A stretch of DNA of 64,000 nucleotides from Rubrivivax sp. (GCA_027485165.1 JAIXRN010000101.1:1-64000); one strand, 5' to 3'. Counted from the stretch's first letter, positions 17,345 to 26,875 are shown. Translations and numbers: made by a program. The notes: generated by a model from the sequence alone, not told the origin.

Positions 17345-18667
17345 GTGAGCACCTACCAGATCGGCCTGGCGATGTTCGGCGCCATGCTGGTGCTGATGGC
17401 GGTGCGGGTGCCGATCGCGATTGCGATGTTCGTGCCCGGCGCAGTGGGTTACCTGGCGCTGTCGGGTGCAGGGCCCTTGTTGTCGCACCTGAAGGGCGCG
17501 GTCTACGGCCGGGTGTCGGTGTACGACCTGTCGGTGATTCCCTTGTTCATGCTGATGGGCGGGCTGGCCGTGCAGGGCGGGCTGGCCAAGGCTTTGTTCG
17601 ACTTCGCCAATGCCTTGCTGGGGCGGTTTCGCGGTGGCATGGCGATGGCCGGCGTGCTGGCCTGTGCAGCCTTCGGTTCCATCTCGGGCTCGACCGTCGC
17701 CACCACCGCCACGATCGCGCAGGTGGCCTACCCGCAGATGCGGCGCATCGGCTATTCCGGGCGGCTGGCCACTGCCGCGCTGGCCACCGGCGGCACCATG
17801 GGCGTGCTGCTGCCGCCGTCGGTGACGCTGATGGTCTACGCCATCCTGACCGAACAGAACATCACGAAGATGTTCCTGGCCGCCTACGTGCCGGCCTTGA
17901 TCGCTGCCGTGGGCTACCTGCTGGCCATCGCTTTCGTGGTCCGCCGGGACCCCAGCCAGGCCCCGGCCGCGCAGGCCGCCACAGCGGCCGAGGTGCTGGC
18001 CGCCGGCCTGAAGGTCTGGCCCATGGTCGCGATCTTCGTGGTCGTCTTCGGCGGCATCTACGGCGGCTTGTTCACCGCCACCGAAGGCGCCGCCATCGGC
18101 GTGGTGCTGACCCTGGCGATCACGCTGTTCCGCGGCGAGATCACCCTGCCGAAGTTCAGCGCCGCAGTGCGCACCACCGCGCAGACCAGCGGCATGATCT
18201 TCCTCATCTTCATCGGCGCGGACATGATCAATGCCGCGCTGGCGCTGTCGCAGCTGCCCGCGCAACTGGCCGACACGGTGGGGCACCTGCAGCTGTCGCC
18301 GCTGGTGGTGATGGCCGGCATCATGGTGTTCTACGTGCTGCTGGGCTGCGTGATGGACGAGATGAGCATGATCCTGCTCACCGTGCCCACGCTGTTCCCG
18401 GTGATCATGGGCATGGACTTCTTCGGGCTGAACCCGGCCGACAAGGCGCTGTGGTTCGGCATCCTCATCCTCACCGTGTGCGAGATCGGGATGATCTTCC
18501 CGCCGGTGGGGCTGAACGTCTACGTGATGAACGGCCTGGCGCGCGACGTGCCGATGGTCGAGACCTACAAGGGCGTGGTGCCCTTCCTGGTGACCGATGC
18601 CATCCGGCTGACCCTGCTCATCCTGTTCCCTTCACTGGCCCTGTGGCTGGTGCACCGCCTGACCTGA
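17345..18667 (+). CDS. dctM: TRAP transporter large permease (DctM)
   Basis: The 440-residue sodium-coupled transport subunit of the TRAP system, about twelve membrane helices in two inverted halves. Family stretches are clear: PLFMLMGGLAVQGG, AFGSISGSTVATTATI, GTMGVLLPPSVTLMVYAI and, near the end, FPPVGLNVYVMNGL. The start is GTG 17345, 58 bases after dctQ. It functions with DctQ and the periplasmic receptor encoded next. The same operon encodes a ring-cleaving dioxygenase and a tannase, so an aromatic carboxylate is the likely cargo (inference). Confidence 0.95.
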   Translation: MSTYQIGLAMFGAMLVLMAVRVPIAIAMFVPGAVGYLALSGAGPLLSHLKGAVYGRVSVYDLSVIPLFMLMGGLAVQGGLAKALFDFANALLGRFRGGMAMAGVLACAAFGSISGSTVATTATIAQVAYPQMRRIGYSGRLATAALATGGTMGVLLPPSVTLMVYAILTEQNITKMFLAAYVPALIAAVGYLLAIAFVVRRDPSQAPAAQAATAAEVLAAGLKVWPMVAIFVVVFGGIYGGLFTATEGAAIGVVLTLAITLFRGEITLPKFSAAVRTTAQTSGMIFLIFIGADMINAALALSQLPAQLADTVGHLQLSPLVVMAGIMVFYVLLGCVMDEMSMILLTVPTLFPVIMGMDFFGLNPADKALWFGILILTVCEIGMIFPPVGLNVYVMNGLARDVPMVETYKGVVPFLVTDAIRLTLLILFPSLALWLVHRLT

Positions 18668-18685
18668 CCCCCTGGAGACAAGACC

Positions 18686-19711
18686 ATGAAGATCCGCACA
18701 CTCGTTGCCACGGCTGGCCTGGCGCTCGCATCGCTGGCCGCCCAGGCTCAGGAAGTGACGCTCAAGGTGCACTTCTTCCTGCCGGCAGGTTCGTTTGCCA
18801 ACACCCTGTTCATCACGCCCTGGTGTGACAAGGTGGCCAAGGAATCGGCCAACCGCCTGAAGTGCCAGATCTACCCCAGCATGCAGCTGGGCGGCACGCC
18901 GCCGCAGCTGTTTGAGCAGGCACGCGACGGCGTGGCCGACATCGTCTGGACGCTGCCGGGCTACACCGCCGGCCGTTTCCCCAGCGTCGAAGCCTTCGAG
19001 CTGCCGTTCATGATGCAAAGCCCCGAGGCCACGTCCAAGGCGCTGTGGGACTTCGTGCAGCAGCACGCAGCGGCCGAGTTCAAGGACGTCAAGCCGCTGG
19101 CCTTCCATGTGCACGGCGACGGCGTCTTCCACATGACGTCCAAGCCGGTCAAGACCATGGCCGACCTGCGCGGCCTGAAGCTGCGCGCGCCCACCCGCCT
19201 GACGAACAAGTTCATCGCCATGCTGGGGGGCACGCCCGTCAGCATGCCGGTGCCGCAGGTGGGCGATGCGTTGGCCAAGGGCGTGATCGACGGCGCCGTG
19301 GTGCCCTATGAAGTGGTGCCGGCGGTGAAGATCCAGGAACTCGTGAAGTACCACTCCGAGACCGACCCCGCCGAGCCGGCCTTCTACACCTCGACCTTCA
19401 TCTTCGCGATGAACAAGGCGAAGTACGAGTCGCTGCCGCCTGACCTGAAGAAGGTCATCGACGCCAACTCGGGCCAGGCGCTGTCGGGCCAGATCGGCAA
19501 GGCCTTCCTGCAGGCCGACGTCGAAGGCAAGAGGCTCACCGCGAAGAACACCACCAACGTCATCCCGGTGGCTGAACTGGCGCAGTGGAAGCAGCTGGGC
19601 AACAAGCTGGCGGCCGACTGGGTGACCGAAGTCAACGGCAAGGGCCTGCAAGGGGCCAAGTTGCTGGAAGACGCCAAGGCCTTGATCGCCAAGCACGCCG
19701 CGGCGAAGTGA
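18686..19711 (+). CDS. dctP: TRAP transporter substrate-binding protein (DctP)
   Basis: A 341-residue periplasmic receptor that delivers ligand to DctQM. The Sec signal runs to AAQAQ (about residue 22). The conserved arginine that salt-bridges the ligand carboxylate lies in DLRGLKLRAPTRL, followed by the family strand TPVSMPVPQVGDAL and the GVIDGAVVPYE hinge. CTGGAGAC precedes the ATG by about 11 bases, and only 18 bases separate it from dctM. Two cysteines in the N-terminal part (PWCDKV, LKCQIY) could form a disulfide. The specificity is not readable by eye; neighbours suggest gallate or another plant-derived aromatic acid. Confidence 0.94.
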   Translation: MKIRTLVATAGLALASLAAQAQEVTLKVHFFLPAGSFANTLFITPWCDKVAKESANRLKCQIYPSMQLGGTPPQLFEQARDGVADIVWTLPGYTAGRFPSVEAFELPFMMQSPEATSKALWDFVQQHAAAEFKDVKPLAFHVHGDGVFHMTSKPVKTMADLRGLKLRAPTRLTNKFIAMLGGTPVSMPVPQVGDALAKGVIDGAVVPYEVVPAVKIQELVKYHSETDPAEPAFYTSTFIFAMNKAKYESLPPDLKKVIDANSGQALSGQIGKAFLQADVEGKRLTAKNTTNVIPVAELAQWKQLGNKLAADWVTEVNGKGLQGAKLLEDAKALIAKHAAAK

Positions 19712-19799
19712 CGCTGCGCCCTACCACCTGCCTGGCGTCAGCCGCGCACCCCAAGGCACACCGCTGGCCCACCGAGGGCTAGCCCAGGAAAGCATTTCC

Positions 19800-21080
19800 A
19801 TGGCCCGCATCGTTGGAGGCATTGGCGCCTCGCACTCGCCCACCATCGGCTACGCCCGCGACACCGGCAAGCACCAGGACCCGGGATGGAAGCCGATCTT
19901 CGACGGCTTCGACGCCATCCGCGCCTGGGTGCACGACAGGAAGGTGGACGTGCTGTTCACCATCTACAACGATCACGTCACCTCGTTCTTCTTCGACCAT
20001 TACTCGGCCTTCACGCTGGGCATTGACGACCAGTACGTCGCGGCAGACGAAGGCGGCGGCCCGCGCGATGTGCCGCCAGCCCGCGGCCACCTGGGGCTGT
20101 CGCAGCACGTCGGTGCTTCGCTGATGGCCGATGAATTCGACATGTCCTTTTTCCAGGGCAAACCGGTGGACCACGGGTTCCTGTCGCCGCTGTCGATGCT
20201 GGGCGATGCCGATGGCCCCTGGCCAGGCCAGGTGGTGCCGCTGCAGGTGGGGGTGCTGCAGATGCCCATCCCCAGCGCCCGGCGCATGTGGAAGCTGGGC
20301 CAGAGCCTGCGCCGCGCCATCGAGAGCTACCCCGAAGACCTGAACGTCGCCATCATGGCCACGGGCGGTCTGTCGCACCAGGTGCACGGCGAGCGTGCGG
20401 GTTTCCTGAACGAAGCCTGGGACGCTGAATTCCTGGACCTGCTGGAAACCCGCCCGCAGACGCTGGTGGACATGCGCATCGCCGACTACGCGGCCCGCGG
20501 TGGCATGGAAGGCGCCGAAGTGGTGATGTGGCTGATCATGCGCGGGGCGCTGTCTGACCAGGTCAGACTGGTGCACAAGCAGACCTACGCGCCTTCGGTT
20601 ACCAACATCGCCACGCTGGTGTTCGACGACCTGGGTGGCCCGCCCGATGCCGCTGCCGCCCAGGCCCATCGCCAGCATGTGGGCCGCGAACTGGATGGCG
20701 CAGGCGGCCTGCCTGGCACCTACCCGTTCACACACGCCCGCAGCCACGCCAACCTGCGCATCAATGCCTTCCTGCACGACCTGGTGCAGCCCCGGCACCG
20801 TGCGCGCTTCGTCAACGACTTCGATGCCCTGGCGGCCGAATTTGGCCTGAGCGCCGACGAGCAGGACCTGATCCGCGGCCGCCGCTGGATCGAGATGGTC
20901 CGCCGGGGCGTGAGCTTCTTCGTGCTCGAAAAGATGGCTGCTGTTCTGGGGGTGCCGAACCCCGCTGTGTACGCCGCCTTCCGCGGCGAGACGCTGGAGC
21001 AGTTCCTGGCCACGCGCAAGCTGCCGCTGACCTATTCGGTGGCGGGTGGCCAGCAGGCGCGTGCCATGGACGCGAACTGA
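19800..21080 (+). CDS. Gallate dioxygenase (LigB-LigA fused extradiol enzyme)
   Basis: A 426-residue class III extradiol dioxygenase. The length and two-part design, an N-terminal LigB-like catalytic domain (to about 280) fused to a C-terminal LigA-like helical domain, match gallate dioxygenases DesB/GalA (about 420 residues). Protocatechuate 4,5-dioxygenase keeps the two on separate chains. Iron ligands fit: His12 in GASHSP, His59 in YNDH and a Glu in GMEGAEVVMW (about 240). A catalytic-type His193 lies in GGLSHQVHG. Expected reaction: gallate plus O2 to 4-oxalomesaconate, in the cytoplasm. AGGAAAG precedes the ATG. It lies between the TRAP receptor and a tannase gene. A related 3-O-methylgallate or other trihydroxybenzoate substrate is possible. 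Confidence 0.88.
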   Translation: MARIVGGIGASHSPTIGYARDTGKHQDPGWKPIFDGFDAIRAWVHDRKVDVLFTIYNDHVTSFFFDHYSAFTLGIDDQYVAADEGGGPRDVPPARGHLGLSQHVGASLMADEFDMSFFQGKPVDHGFLSPLSMLGDADGPWPGQVVPLQVGVLQMPIPSARRMWKLGQSLRRAIESYPEDLNVAIMATGGLSHQVHGERAGFLNEAWDAEFLDLLETRPQTLVDMRIADYAARGGMEGAEVVMWLIMRGALSDQVRLVHKQTYAPSVTNIATLVFDDLGGPPDAAAAQAHRQHVGRELDGAGGLPGTYPFTHARSHANLRINAFLHDLVQPRHRARFVNDFDALAAEFGLSADEQDLIRGRRWIEMVRRGVSFFVLEKMAAVLGVPNPAVYAAFRGETLEQFLATRKLPLTYSVAGGQQARAMDAN

Positions 21081-21148
21081 AGCGTCCGGGCCAGCCCTGC
21101 TGGCAAGACCCCTGGGCCTTCGTGCCCCATTCCAAAAGGAGACCCCCC

Positions 21149-23029
21149 GTGATGACCCCATTTCCTGTTCTGAAGACTTGCCGCCTGGCCGCGGCGCTGT
21201 GTGCTGCCAGCCTGGCCAGCGCCTGCGGTGGCGGCAGCAATGACGACCTTGAAGTCGCCACCCCCGCTGCTGCGCCTGGCGTGTTCGACAGCCAGCTGGT
21301 CTTCGACAAGAACCGGTTCACCACCCTCAACGTCATGCTCGATGGCGTGGCCACGCCCGTGCGTTGGTACCGCGAGGTCTGCTATGTCGGCAAGCCCATG
21401 CCACTGGCGCCCAATCAGCGCGGCAGCCTGGTCGACAACAGGACCTGTGGCTACCAGAACATGAACATCTTCGTGCGCGAGGCCGACGCCGCCAAGCAGG
21501 GCACGGCCATCTTCCTGAATGTCAGCAACGCGGGCTGGTTCGCCAGCTACCAGGGCGGCCTGGCCGGCTGGGACGGCCAGGCCGCCATCACCGCCACCAA
21601 CTACCGCGGCGCCGATGTGGTGGCCGGCCGCAGCTATGTCAGCACCAGCGACACCGACAAGGTGGGCGCGGCGCTGGCCCGCGGCATGGTGTACGTCAAC
21701 ATCGCGTCGCGCAGCCGCGGCGCCACCGCGCCCGACGGCGCCTACAGCGACGGCATCCACCAAGGCAAGGCGCCCGCAGCCATCGTCGATGCGAAGGCTG
21801 CCGTGCGCTACCTGCGCCTGAACGACCGCGACATGCCGGGCGATGCCAGCCGCATCGTCGTCAACGGCACCAGTGGCGGCGGTGCCCAGGTCACGCAGCT
21901 GGGCGCAACCGGCGACCATGCTGACTACCTGCCCTACCTGAAGGCGGTGGGCGCAGCTGGCGTCGACGCCAGCGGCAAGAGCTCGATCAGCGACAGCGTG
22001 TTTGCCGTGGTGGCCTACTGCCCCATCCAGGACATGGGCAGCGCCGACATCGCCTACGAATGGATGTTCAACGTGCTGGGCACGCGCGCAGCGGTGTCGG
22101 CCGACCAGCGGGCCGGCCTGATCGTGGACGCTGGCGGTGCCGAACTGGTGCGTGCCGCCAACCCCGACCCCGCAGGCAGCGCCGATCTGATGAGCAAGTT
22201 CGTGGCCTACCAGGCCAGCCTGGGCCTGAAGAACGATGCCGGCGCCGCGTTGACCACCGACAACATGCTGGCGGCGCTGATCACCGAGTTCAAGAACGCC
22301 GCCAGTGCCCACGTGAAGGCGGGCCGGCCCTTCGTGGCCTTCAACGCCACGGGCAGCGCAGCCGCCAACGGCGTGGCCGGTGGCAGCGGCACGCTGGCCT
22401 ACAGGAACGACTTCATCGATGTGGACGCCACGGGCAACGTGACGTTTTTCAGTCTGCCCAACTACTTGAAGTTCGTGGCCAAGCAGGCCCGGCTGAAGGC
22501 CATGTCCAGCTTCGACCAGGTGGGGCAGACCGCCATCCTTGCCACCACGGCCACCGCCGACACCACCAGCGCCGGTGCGGCCATCTTCGGCAATTACCAC
22601 GGTGGGGAATCGAACCTGTTCGGCACCGCCGCGCAGGTGTATTCCAACTTCACCGAATACGCCTGGAACAAGAACAACGGTGGCGACGCGGTGAACCCCG
22701 TGCAGGCCGACGTGGGCTTGCGCAACACCGGCTACACCTGGGCCGGCAACCCGCAACGCGACTTCCTGCTGAACCAGTACAAGCTGATCAACGCGCTGCC
22801 CTATGTGGGCAAGACCGACGGCATTACGCCGCACTGGCGCATCCGCAATGGCGCGCGCGACCGCGACACGTCATTCACCGTGGCCTTCAACCTGAGCCGC
22901 GCGCTGAAGGCCGATGCGAAGGTGAAGAACGTCGACTTCGCACTGCACTGGGACCAGGGGCACGCCGGCAACTACGACGTGCGGAACGCCTTCACCTGGA
23001 TCGACGCGCGCCTGGCGGCAGGTAACTGA
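21149..23029 (+). CDS. Tannase (subtype B-like), lipoprotein
   Basis: A 626-residue alpha/beta hydrolase of the bacterial tannase family, which hydrolyses galloyl esters and depsides in gallotannins to free gallate. AAAGGAGA lies seven bases before GTG 21149, with an alternative ATG at 21152. The signal peptide ends in the lipobox LASAC followed by Gly residues, so the enzyme is predicted to be a lipoprotein facing the periplasm or surface. The nucleophile motif is GTSGGGA with Ser242. Near the end are DGITPHWRIRNGARDRDT and HWDQGHAG. These resemble the substrate-binding and Asp/His segments of Lactobacillus plantarum tannase, which is shorter (about 469) and not lipidated. It follows the gallate dioxygenase gene after 68 bases. 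A feruloyl-esterase-like activity is the main alternative. Confidence 0.85.
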   Translation: MMTPFPVLKTCRLAAALCAASLASACGGGSNDDLEVATPAAAPGVFDSQLVFDKNRFTTLNVMLDGVATPVRWYREVCYVGKPMPLAPNQRGSLVDNRTCGYQNMNIFVREADAAKQGTAIFLNVSNAGWFASYQGGLAGWDGQAAITATNYRGADVVAGRSYVSTSDTDKVGAALARGMVYVNIASRSRGATAPDGAYSDGIHQGKAPAAIVDAKAAVRYLRLNDRDMPGDASRIVVNGTSGGGAQVTQLGATGDHADYLPYLKAVGAAGVDASGKSSISDSVFAVVAYCPIQDMGSADIAYEWMFNVLGTRAAVSADQRAGLIVDAGGAELVRAANPDPAGSADLMSKFVAYQASLGLKNDAGAALTTDNMLAALITEFKNAASAHVKAGRPFVAFNATGSAAANGVAGGSGTLAYRNDFIDVDATGNVTFFSLPNYLKFVAKQARLKAMSSFDQVGQTAILATTATADTTSAGAAIFGNYHGGESNLFGTAAQVYSNFTEYAWNKNNGGDAVNPVQADVGLRNTGYTWAGNPQRDFLLNQYKLINALPYVGKTDGITPHWRIRNGARDRDTSFTVAFNLSRALKADAKVKNVDFALHWDQGHAGNYDVRNAFTWIDARLAAGN

Positions 23030-23142
23030 CGCCCGCCGCAGCCAGCACTGAACCCCTGCTGAAGCTCAGCCCCCCCATCGAGACCTGCATTCGAGCCCGC
23101 CCCAGAAAACCCTCAAGAACCTGAAGAAAAGGAGACCTAGCC

Positions 23143-24162
23143 ATGAAGATGAAGATGTCTGTTGTTGCCCTGGCCATCACCGCAGCCGCTGCACCCGCCT
23201 GGGCGCAAAGTGGCGCGCAGCTCAGCGGCGTCATCGACCTGTATGCGGGCCAGCGCCAGCTGTCAGGGGGCGTCAAGCTCAAGAGAGTGGACAGCGGCGG
23301 TCTCACAACCTCGCGCTGGTCCGTCGAGGGCAGCGAAGACCTGGGCGGTGGCAACAGGGCGGTCTATGCCCTCAGCGCTTTCATCCGCGCCGATACCGGC
23401 GATTCCGGCCGCACGCCGACCGACCGCTTCTGGGCGCGCTATGCGTACGTCGGCCTGCAGGGTGGCTGGGGCAGTCTGCGCCTGGGCCGCATCGGTACCC
23501 CGACCTTCGGCAATGCCATCCGCTTCAGCCCATTTGCTGACTCGACCACTTTCGGGCCTTACATGCAGCACGTCTACACCGGCGGCCAGTCGCTGGTGAC
23601 GCCGATGAATGCCCCTGATTCGGCGGCCGACAATGCCATCGCCTATGCGTCGCCCAACCTGGGCGGTTTCACGGGCACGCTGATGCTGTCGATGGGCGAA
23701 ACCACCAGCGCGGGCGACCGGACCATTGCGGCCCTGCACTATGCCGCCGGGCCGTTTGCCATTGGCCTGGGCGGCGAACGGGTGAAGGCCCCGCACTCAT
23801 TGCCGGCAGGCGTGAGCCAGATCGACAACGTCCAGGCGGGCTTGTCCTGGGACTTCAAGGTGGTCAAGCTCTTCGGCACCTACAGCAGCAGTGAGATGAC
23901 GCTGGCGGCCGCCACCCGCGACCTGGACACCTGGCAGGCCGGCATGACGGCGCCCGTGGGCGCCGGTCTTGTCAAGCTGGCCTATGTGTCTACCCGCAAG
24001 ACCGAGACCGCGCTGGCCGATGTGACCCGCAAGACGCTGGCCCTGGGTTACGACTATGCGCTGTCCAAGCGCACCGACCTGTACCTGGTGGCCGAGCGTG
24101 ACAAGGTGACCGGCCTGGCCAGTGGCAACACCCTGGTGGCGGGCATTCGGCACCGCTTCTGA
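23143..24162 (+). CDS. Outer-membrane porin (general diffusion type)
   Basis: A 339-residue trimeric-type porin of the betaproteobacterial OmpC/Omp32 family. The signal peptide ends in AWAQ (about residue 22). The mature chain opens with the first strand (VIDLYAGQR), carries the porin block GSEDLGGGNRAVYAL and WARYAYVGLQGGWGSLRLGR before the constriction region, and ends with the obligatory C-terminal Phe (HRF). AAAAGGAGAC precedes the ATG. It closes the tannase operon, 113 bases downstream of the tannase stop, and would let small aromatic acids such as gallate into the periplasm. It may also be a broad-specificity porin merely co-transcribed. Confidence 0.92.
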   Translation: MKMKMSVVALAITAAAAPAWAQSGAQLSGVIDLYAGQRQLSGGVKLKRVDSGGLTTSRWSVEGSEDLGGGNRAVYALSAFIRADTGDSGRTPTDRFWARYAYVGLQGGWGSLRLGRIGTPTFGNAIRFSPFADSTTFGPYMQHVYTGGQSLVTPMNAPDSAADNAIAYASPNLGGFTGTLMLSMGETTSAGDRTIAALHYAAGPFAIGLGGERVKAPHSLPAGVSQIDNVQAGLSWDFKVVKLFGTYSSSEMTLAAATRDLDTWQAGMTAPVGAGLVKLAYVSTRKTETALADVTRKTLALGYDYALSKRTDLYLVAERDKVTGLASGNTLVAGIRHRF

Positions 24163-24174
24163 TCTGAAGCTGCA

Positions 24175-24198
24175 GGCCGGGCCGGCGATGGCCCGGCC
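24175..24198. terminator. Hairpin between convergent porin and acnB genes
   Basis: GGCCGGGCC (24175-24183) and GGCCCGGCC (24190-24198) form a perfect 9-bp stem around GGCGAT. Only TT follows on the plus strand. It fills the 36-bp gap between the porin stop and the acnB stop, so it can end both transcripts. Confidence 0.7.
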
Positions 24199-26790
24199 TT
24201 AGACCGTCACTTCCTTGGCCACGTCCGCGTACTCGTCGATCTGGTCGAAGTTCATGTAGCGGTAGACCTTGGCACCGTCGGCGTTGATCACGCCCATGTC
24301 GGCGTGGTATTCGGCCACGGTCGGCAGCCGGCCCAGCTTGCTGGCGATGGCCGCCAGTTCGGCGCTGGCCAGGAACACGTTGGTGTTCTTGCCCAGCCGG
24401 TTCGGGAAGTTGCGCGTGCTGGTGCTCACCACGGTGGCACCCTCGCGCACCTGAGCCTGGTTGCCCATGCACAGGCTGCAGCCGGGCATTTCGGTGCGGG
24501 CACCGGCGCTGCCGAAGTTGGCGTAGTGGCCTTCCTTCGTCAGCTCGGCCGCGTCCATCTTGGTGGGTGGGGCCACCCACAGCTTCACCGGGATGTCGCG
24601 CTTGCCTTCCAGCAGCTTGCTGGCGGCGCGGAAGTGGCCGATGTTGGTCATGCAGCTGCCGATGAAGGCTTCGTCGATCTTGGTGCCGGCCACTTCAGAC
24701 AGGAACTTGGCGTCGTCCGGGTCGTTCGGGCAGCAGAGGATGGGTTCTTTGATGTCGGCCAGGTCGATTTCGATCACGTGCGCGTATTCGGCGTCGGCAT
24801 CCGGTTGCAGCAGCGTGGGCGCAGCCAGCCATTCCTGCATCTTGGCGATGCGGCGTTCCAGGCTGCGCTTGTCCTGGTAACCCTGGGCGATCATGTTCTT
24901 CAGCAGCACGATGTTGCTGTTGAGGTATTCGATGATCGGGGCCGGATTCAGCCGGATGGTGCAGCCCGCGGCGCTGCGTTCGGCCGAAGCGTCGCTCAGT
25001 TCGAAGGCCTGTTCCACCTTCAGGTCGGGCAGGCCTTCGATTTCCAGGATGCGGCCGCTGAAGGCGTTGACCTTGCCGGCCTTGGCCACCGTTAGCAGGC
25101 CTTGCTTGATGGCGTACAGCGGAATCGCGTGCACCAGGTCGCGCAGCGTGATGCCGGGCTGCATCTGGCCCTTGAAGCGCACCAGCACGCTTTCGGGCAT
25201 GTCCAGCGGCATCACACCCGTGGCCGCACCGAAGGCCACCAGGCCACTGCCGGCCGGGAAGCTGATGCCAATCGGGAACCGCGTGTGGCTGTCGCCACCC
25301 GTGCCCACGGTGTCGGGCAGCAGCATGCGGTTCAGCCAGCTGTGGATGACCCCGTCGCCCGGCTTCAGGCTGATGCCGCCGCGGTTGCTGATGAAGGCCG
25401 GCAGTTCGCGGTGCGTCTTCACGTCCACCGGCTTGGGATAGGCCGCGGTGTGGCAGAAGCTCTGCATCACGAGATCTGCGCTGAAGCCCAGGCAGGCCAG
25501 GTCCTTCAGTTCGTCGCGCGTCATCGGGCCGGTGGTGTCCTGGCTGCCGACGCTGGTCATGCGCGGTTCGCAATAGGTGCCCGGGCGCATGCCCTGGCCT
25601 TCGGGCAGGCCGCAGGCGCGGCCCACCATCTTCTGCGCCAGCGTATAGCCGGCCTTCGTGGCCACGGGCGGCGTGGGCAGGCGGAACAGCGTGCTGGCCG
25701 GCAGGCTCAGGAATTCACGCGCCTTGGCCGTGAGGCTGCGGCCGATGATGAGGTTGATGCGCCCACCGGCGCGCACTTCGTCGAACAGCACGTCGCTGCG
25801 CAGCTTGAATTCGGTGACGAGCTGGCCGTTCTTCAGGATCTTGCCGGCATAGGGCTGGATGTCGATGACGTCGCCCATCTCCAGCGCCGCCACGTCCACT
25901 TCGATCGGCAGCGCGCCGCTGTCTTCCTGCGTATTGAAGAAGATCGGCGCGATCTTGCCGCCCAGCGTAACGCCGCCAAACCTTTTGTTCGGGACAAACG
26001 GGATGTCCTGCCCCGTGGCCCAGATCACGCTGTTGGTGGCGCTCTTGCGGCTGCTGCCGGTGCCCACCACGTCGCCCACGTAGGCCACCAGGTGGCCCTT
26101 GGCTTTCAGGTCGTCGATGAACTTCATCGGCCCGCGCTTGCCGTCTTCTTCCGGTGTGAAGGCGGCTCCGGCGCGCGTGTTCTTCAGCATCGCCAGGTAG
26201 TGCAGGGGGATGTCCGGGCGGCTCCAGGCGTCGGGTGCGGGGCTCAGGTCGTCGGTGTTGGTCTCGCCGGGCACCTTGAAGACGGTGACGGTGATGGTCT
26301 GCGGCACTTCGGGGCGGCTGGTGAACCACTCGCCTTCAGCCCAGCTCTGCATCACGCCCTGGGCGTGGGTGTTGCCGGCCTTGGCCTTGGTGGCCACGTC
26401 GTTGAAGAAGTCGAACATCAAGAGGGTCTTCTTCAGACCTTCAGCGGCAACAGGCGCCACGGCCGTGTCGTCCAGCAGTTCGATCAGCGGGTGCACGTTG
26501 TAGCCACCCACCATCGTGCCCAGCAGTTCGGTGGCCTTGGCCTTGCTGATCAGCGGCACGGCGATGTCGCCATGCGCCACGGCGGCCAGGAAGCTGGCCT
26601 TCACCTTCGCGGCGTCGTCCACGCCTGGGGGCACGCGGTGCGTGAGCAGGTCGAGCAGGAAGGCCTCTTCTCCAGCGGGTGGCGCCTTGATCAGTTCCAC
26701 CAGCGCGGCCACCTGCTTGGCCTCCAGCGGCAGCGGCGGGATGCCGAGCGCGGCGCGTTCGGCGGTGTGTTGGCGATAGGCTTGCAGCAT
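24199..26790 (-). CDS. acnB: Aconitate hydratase B
   Basis: The bifunctional aconitate hydratase 2/2-methylisocitrate dehydratase, the main TCA-cycle aconitase of many proteobacteria. The 863 residues match family length. Order of domains is that of AcnB: an N-terminal HEAT-like region to about 160, the swivelling domain (GTGSSRKSATNSVIWATG), then the catalytic domains. Cluster cysteines are visible in SFCHTAAYPK, SCMTNIGHFRAA and GCSLCMGNQA. AGAGGAAAC precedes the ATG. Its presence with AcnA gives the cell both the stable and the iron-sensitive form. It has no operon partner and is convergent to the porin gene. Confidence 0.97.
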   Translation of the reverse strand: MLQAYRQHTAERAALGIPPLPLEAKQVAALVELIKAPPAGEEAFLLDLLTHRVPPGVDDAAKVKASFLAAVAHGDIAVPLISKAKATELLGTMVGGYNVHPLIELLDDTAVAPVAAEGLKKTLLMFDFFNDVATKAKAGNTHAQGVMQSWAEGEWFTSRPEVPQTITVTVFKVPGETNTDDLSPAPDAWSRPDIPLHYLAMLKNTRAGAAFTPEEDGKRGPMKFIDDLKAKGHLVAYVGDVVGTGSSRKSATNSVIWATGQDIPFVPNKRFGGVTLGGKIAPIFFNTQEDSGALPIEVDVAALEMGDVIDIQPYAGKILKNGQLVTEFKLRSDVLFDEVRAGGRINLIIGRSLTAKAREFLSLPASTLFRLPTPPVATKAGYTLAQKMVGRACGLPEGQGMRPGTYCEPRMTSVGSQDTTGPMTRDELKDLACLGFSADLVMQSFCHTAAYPKPVDVKTHRELPAFISNRGGISLKPGDGVIHSWLNRMLLPDTVGTGGDSHTRFPIGISFPAGSGLVAFGAATGVMPLDMPESVLVRFKGQMQPGITLRDLVHAIPLYAIKQGLLTVAKAGKVNAFSGRILEIEGLPDLKVEQAFELSDASAERSAAGCTIRLNPAPIIEYLNSNIVLLKNMIAQGYQDKRSLERRIAKMQEWLAAPTLLQPDADAEYAHVIEIDLADIKEPILCCPNDPDDAKFLSEVAGTKIDEAFIGSCMTNIGHFRAASKLLEGKRDIPVKLWVAPPTKMDAAELTKEGHYANFGSAGARTEMPGCSLCMGNQAQVREGATVVSTSTRNFPNRLGKNTNVFLASAELAAIASKLGRLPTVAEYHADMGVINADGAKVYRYMNFDQIDEYADVAKEVTV

Positions 26791-26875
26791 GGGGTGTTTC
26801 CTCTCGAAGGCGGGGCGGGTGAGCGGCAGGTAAGCGGTGGGTGGATGGGCTTGAAGCAGCGGGCGGGGGCGTCGG

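Noticed and set aside
21032..22834. 600-codon minus-strand ORF
   Set aside because: Shadow of the tannase gene.
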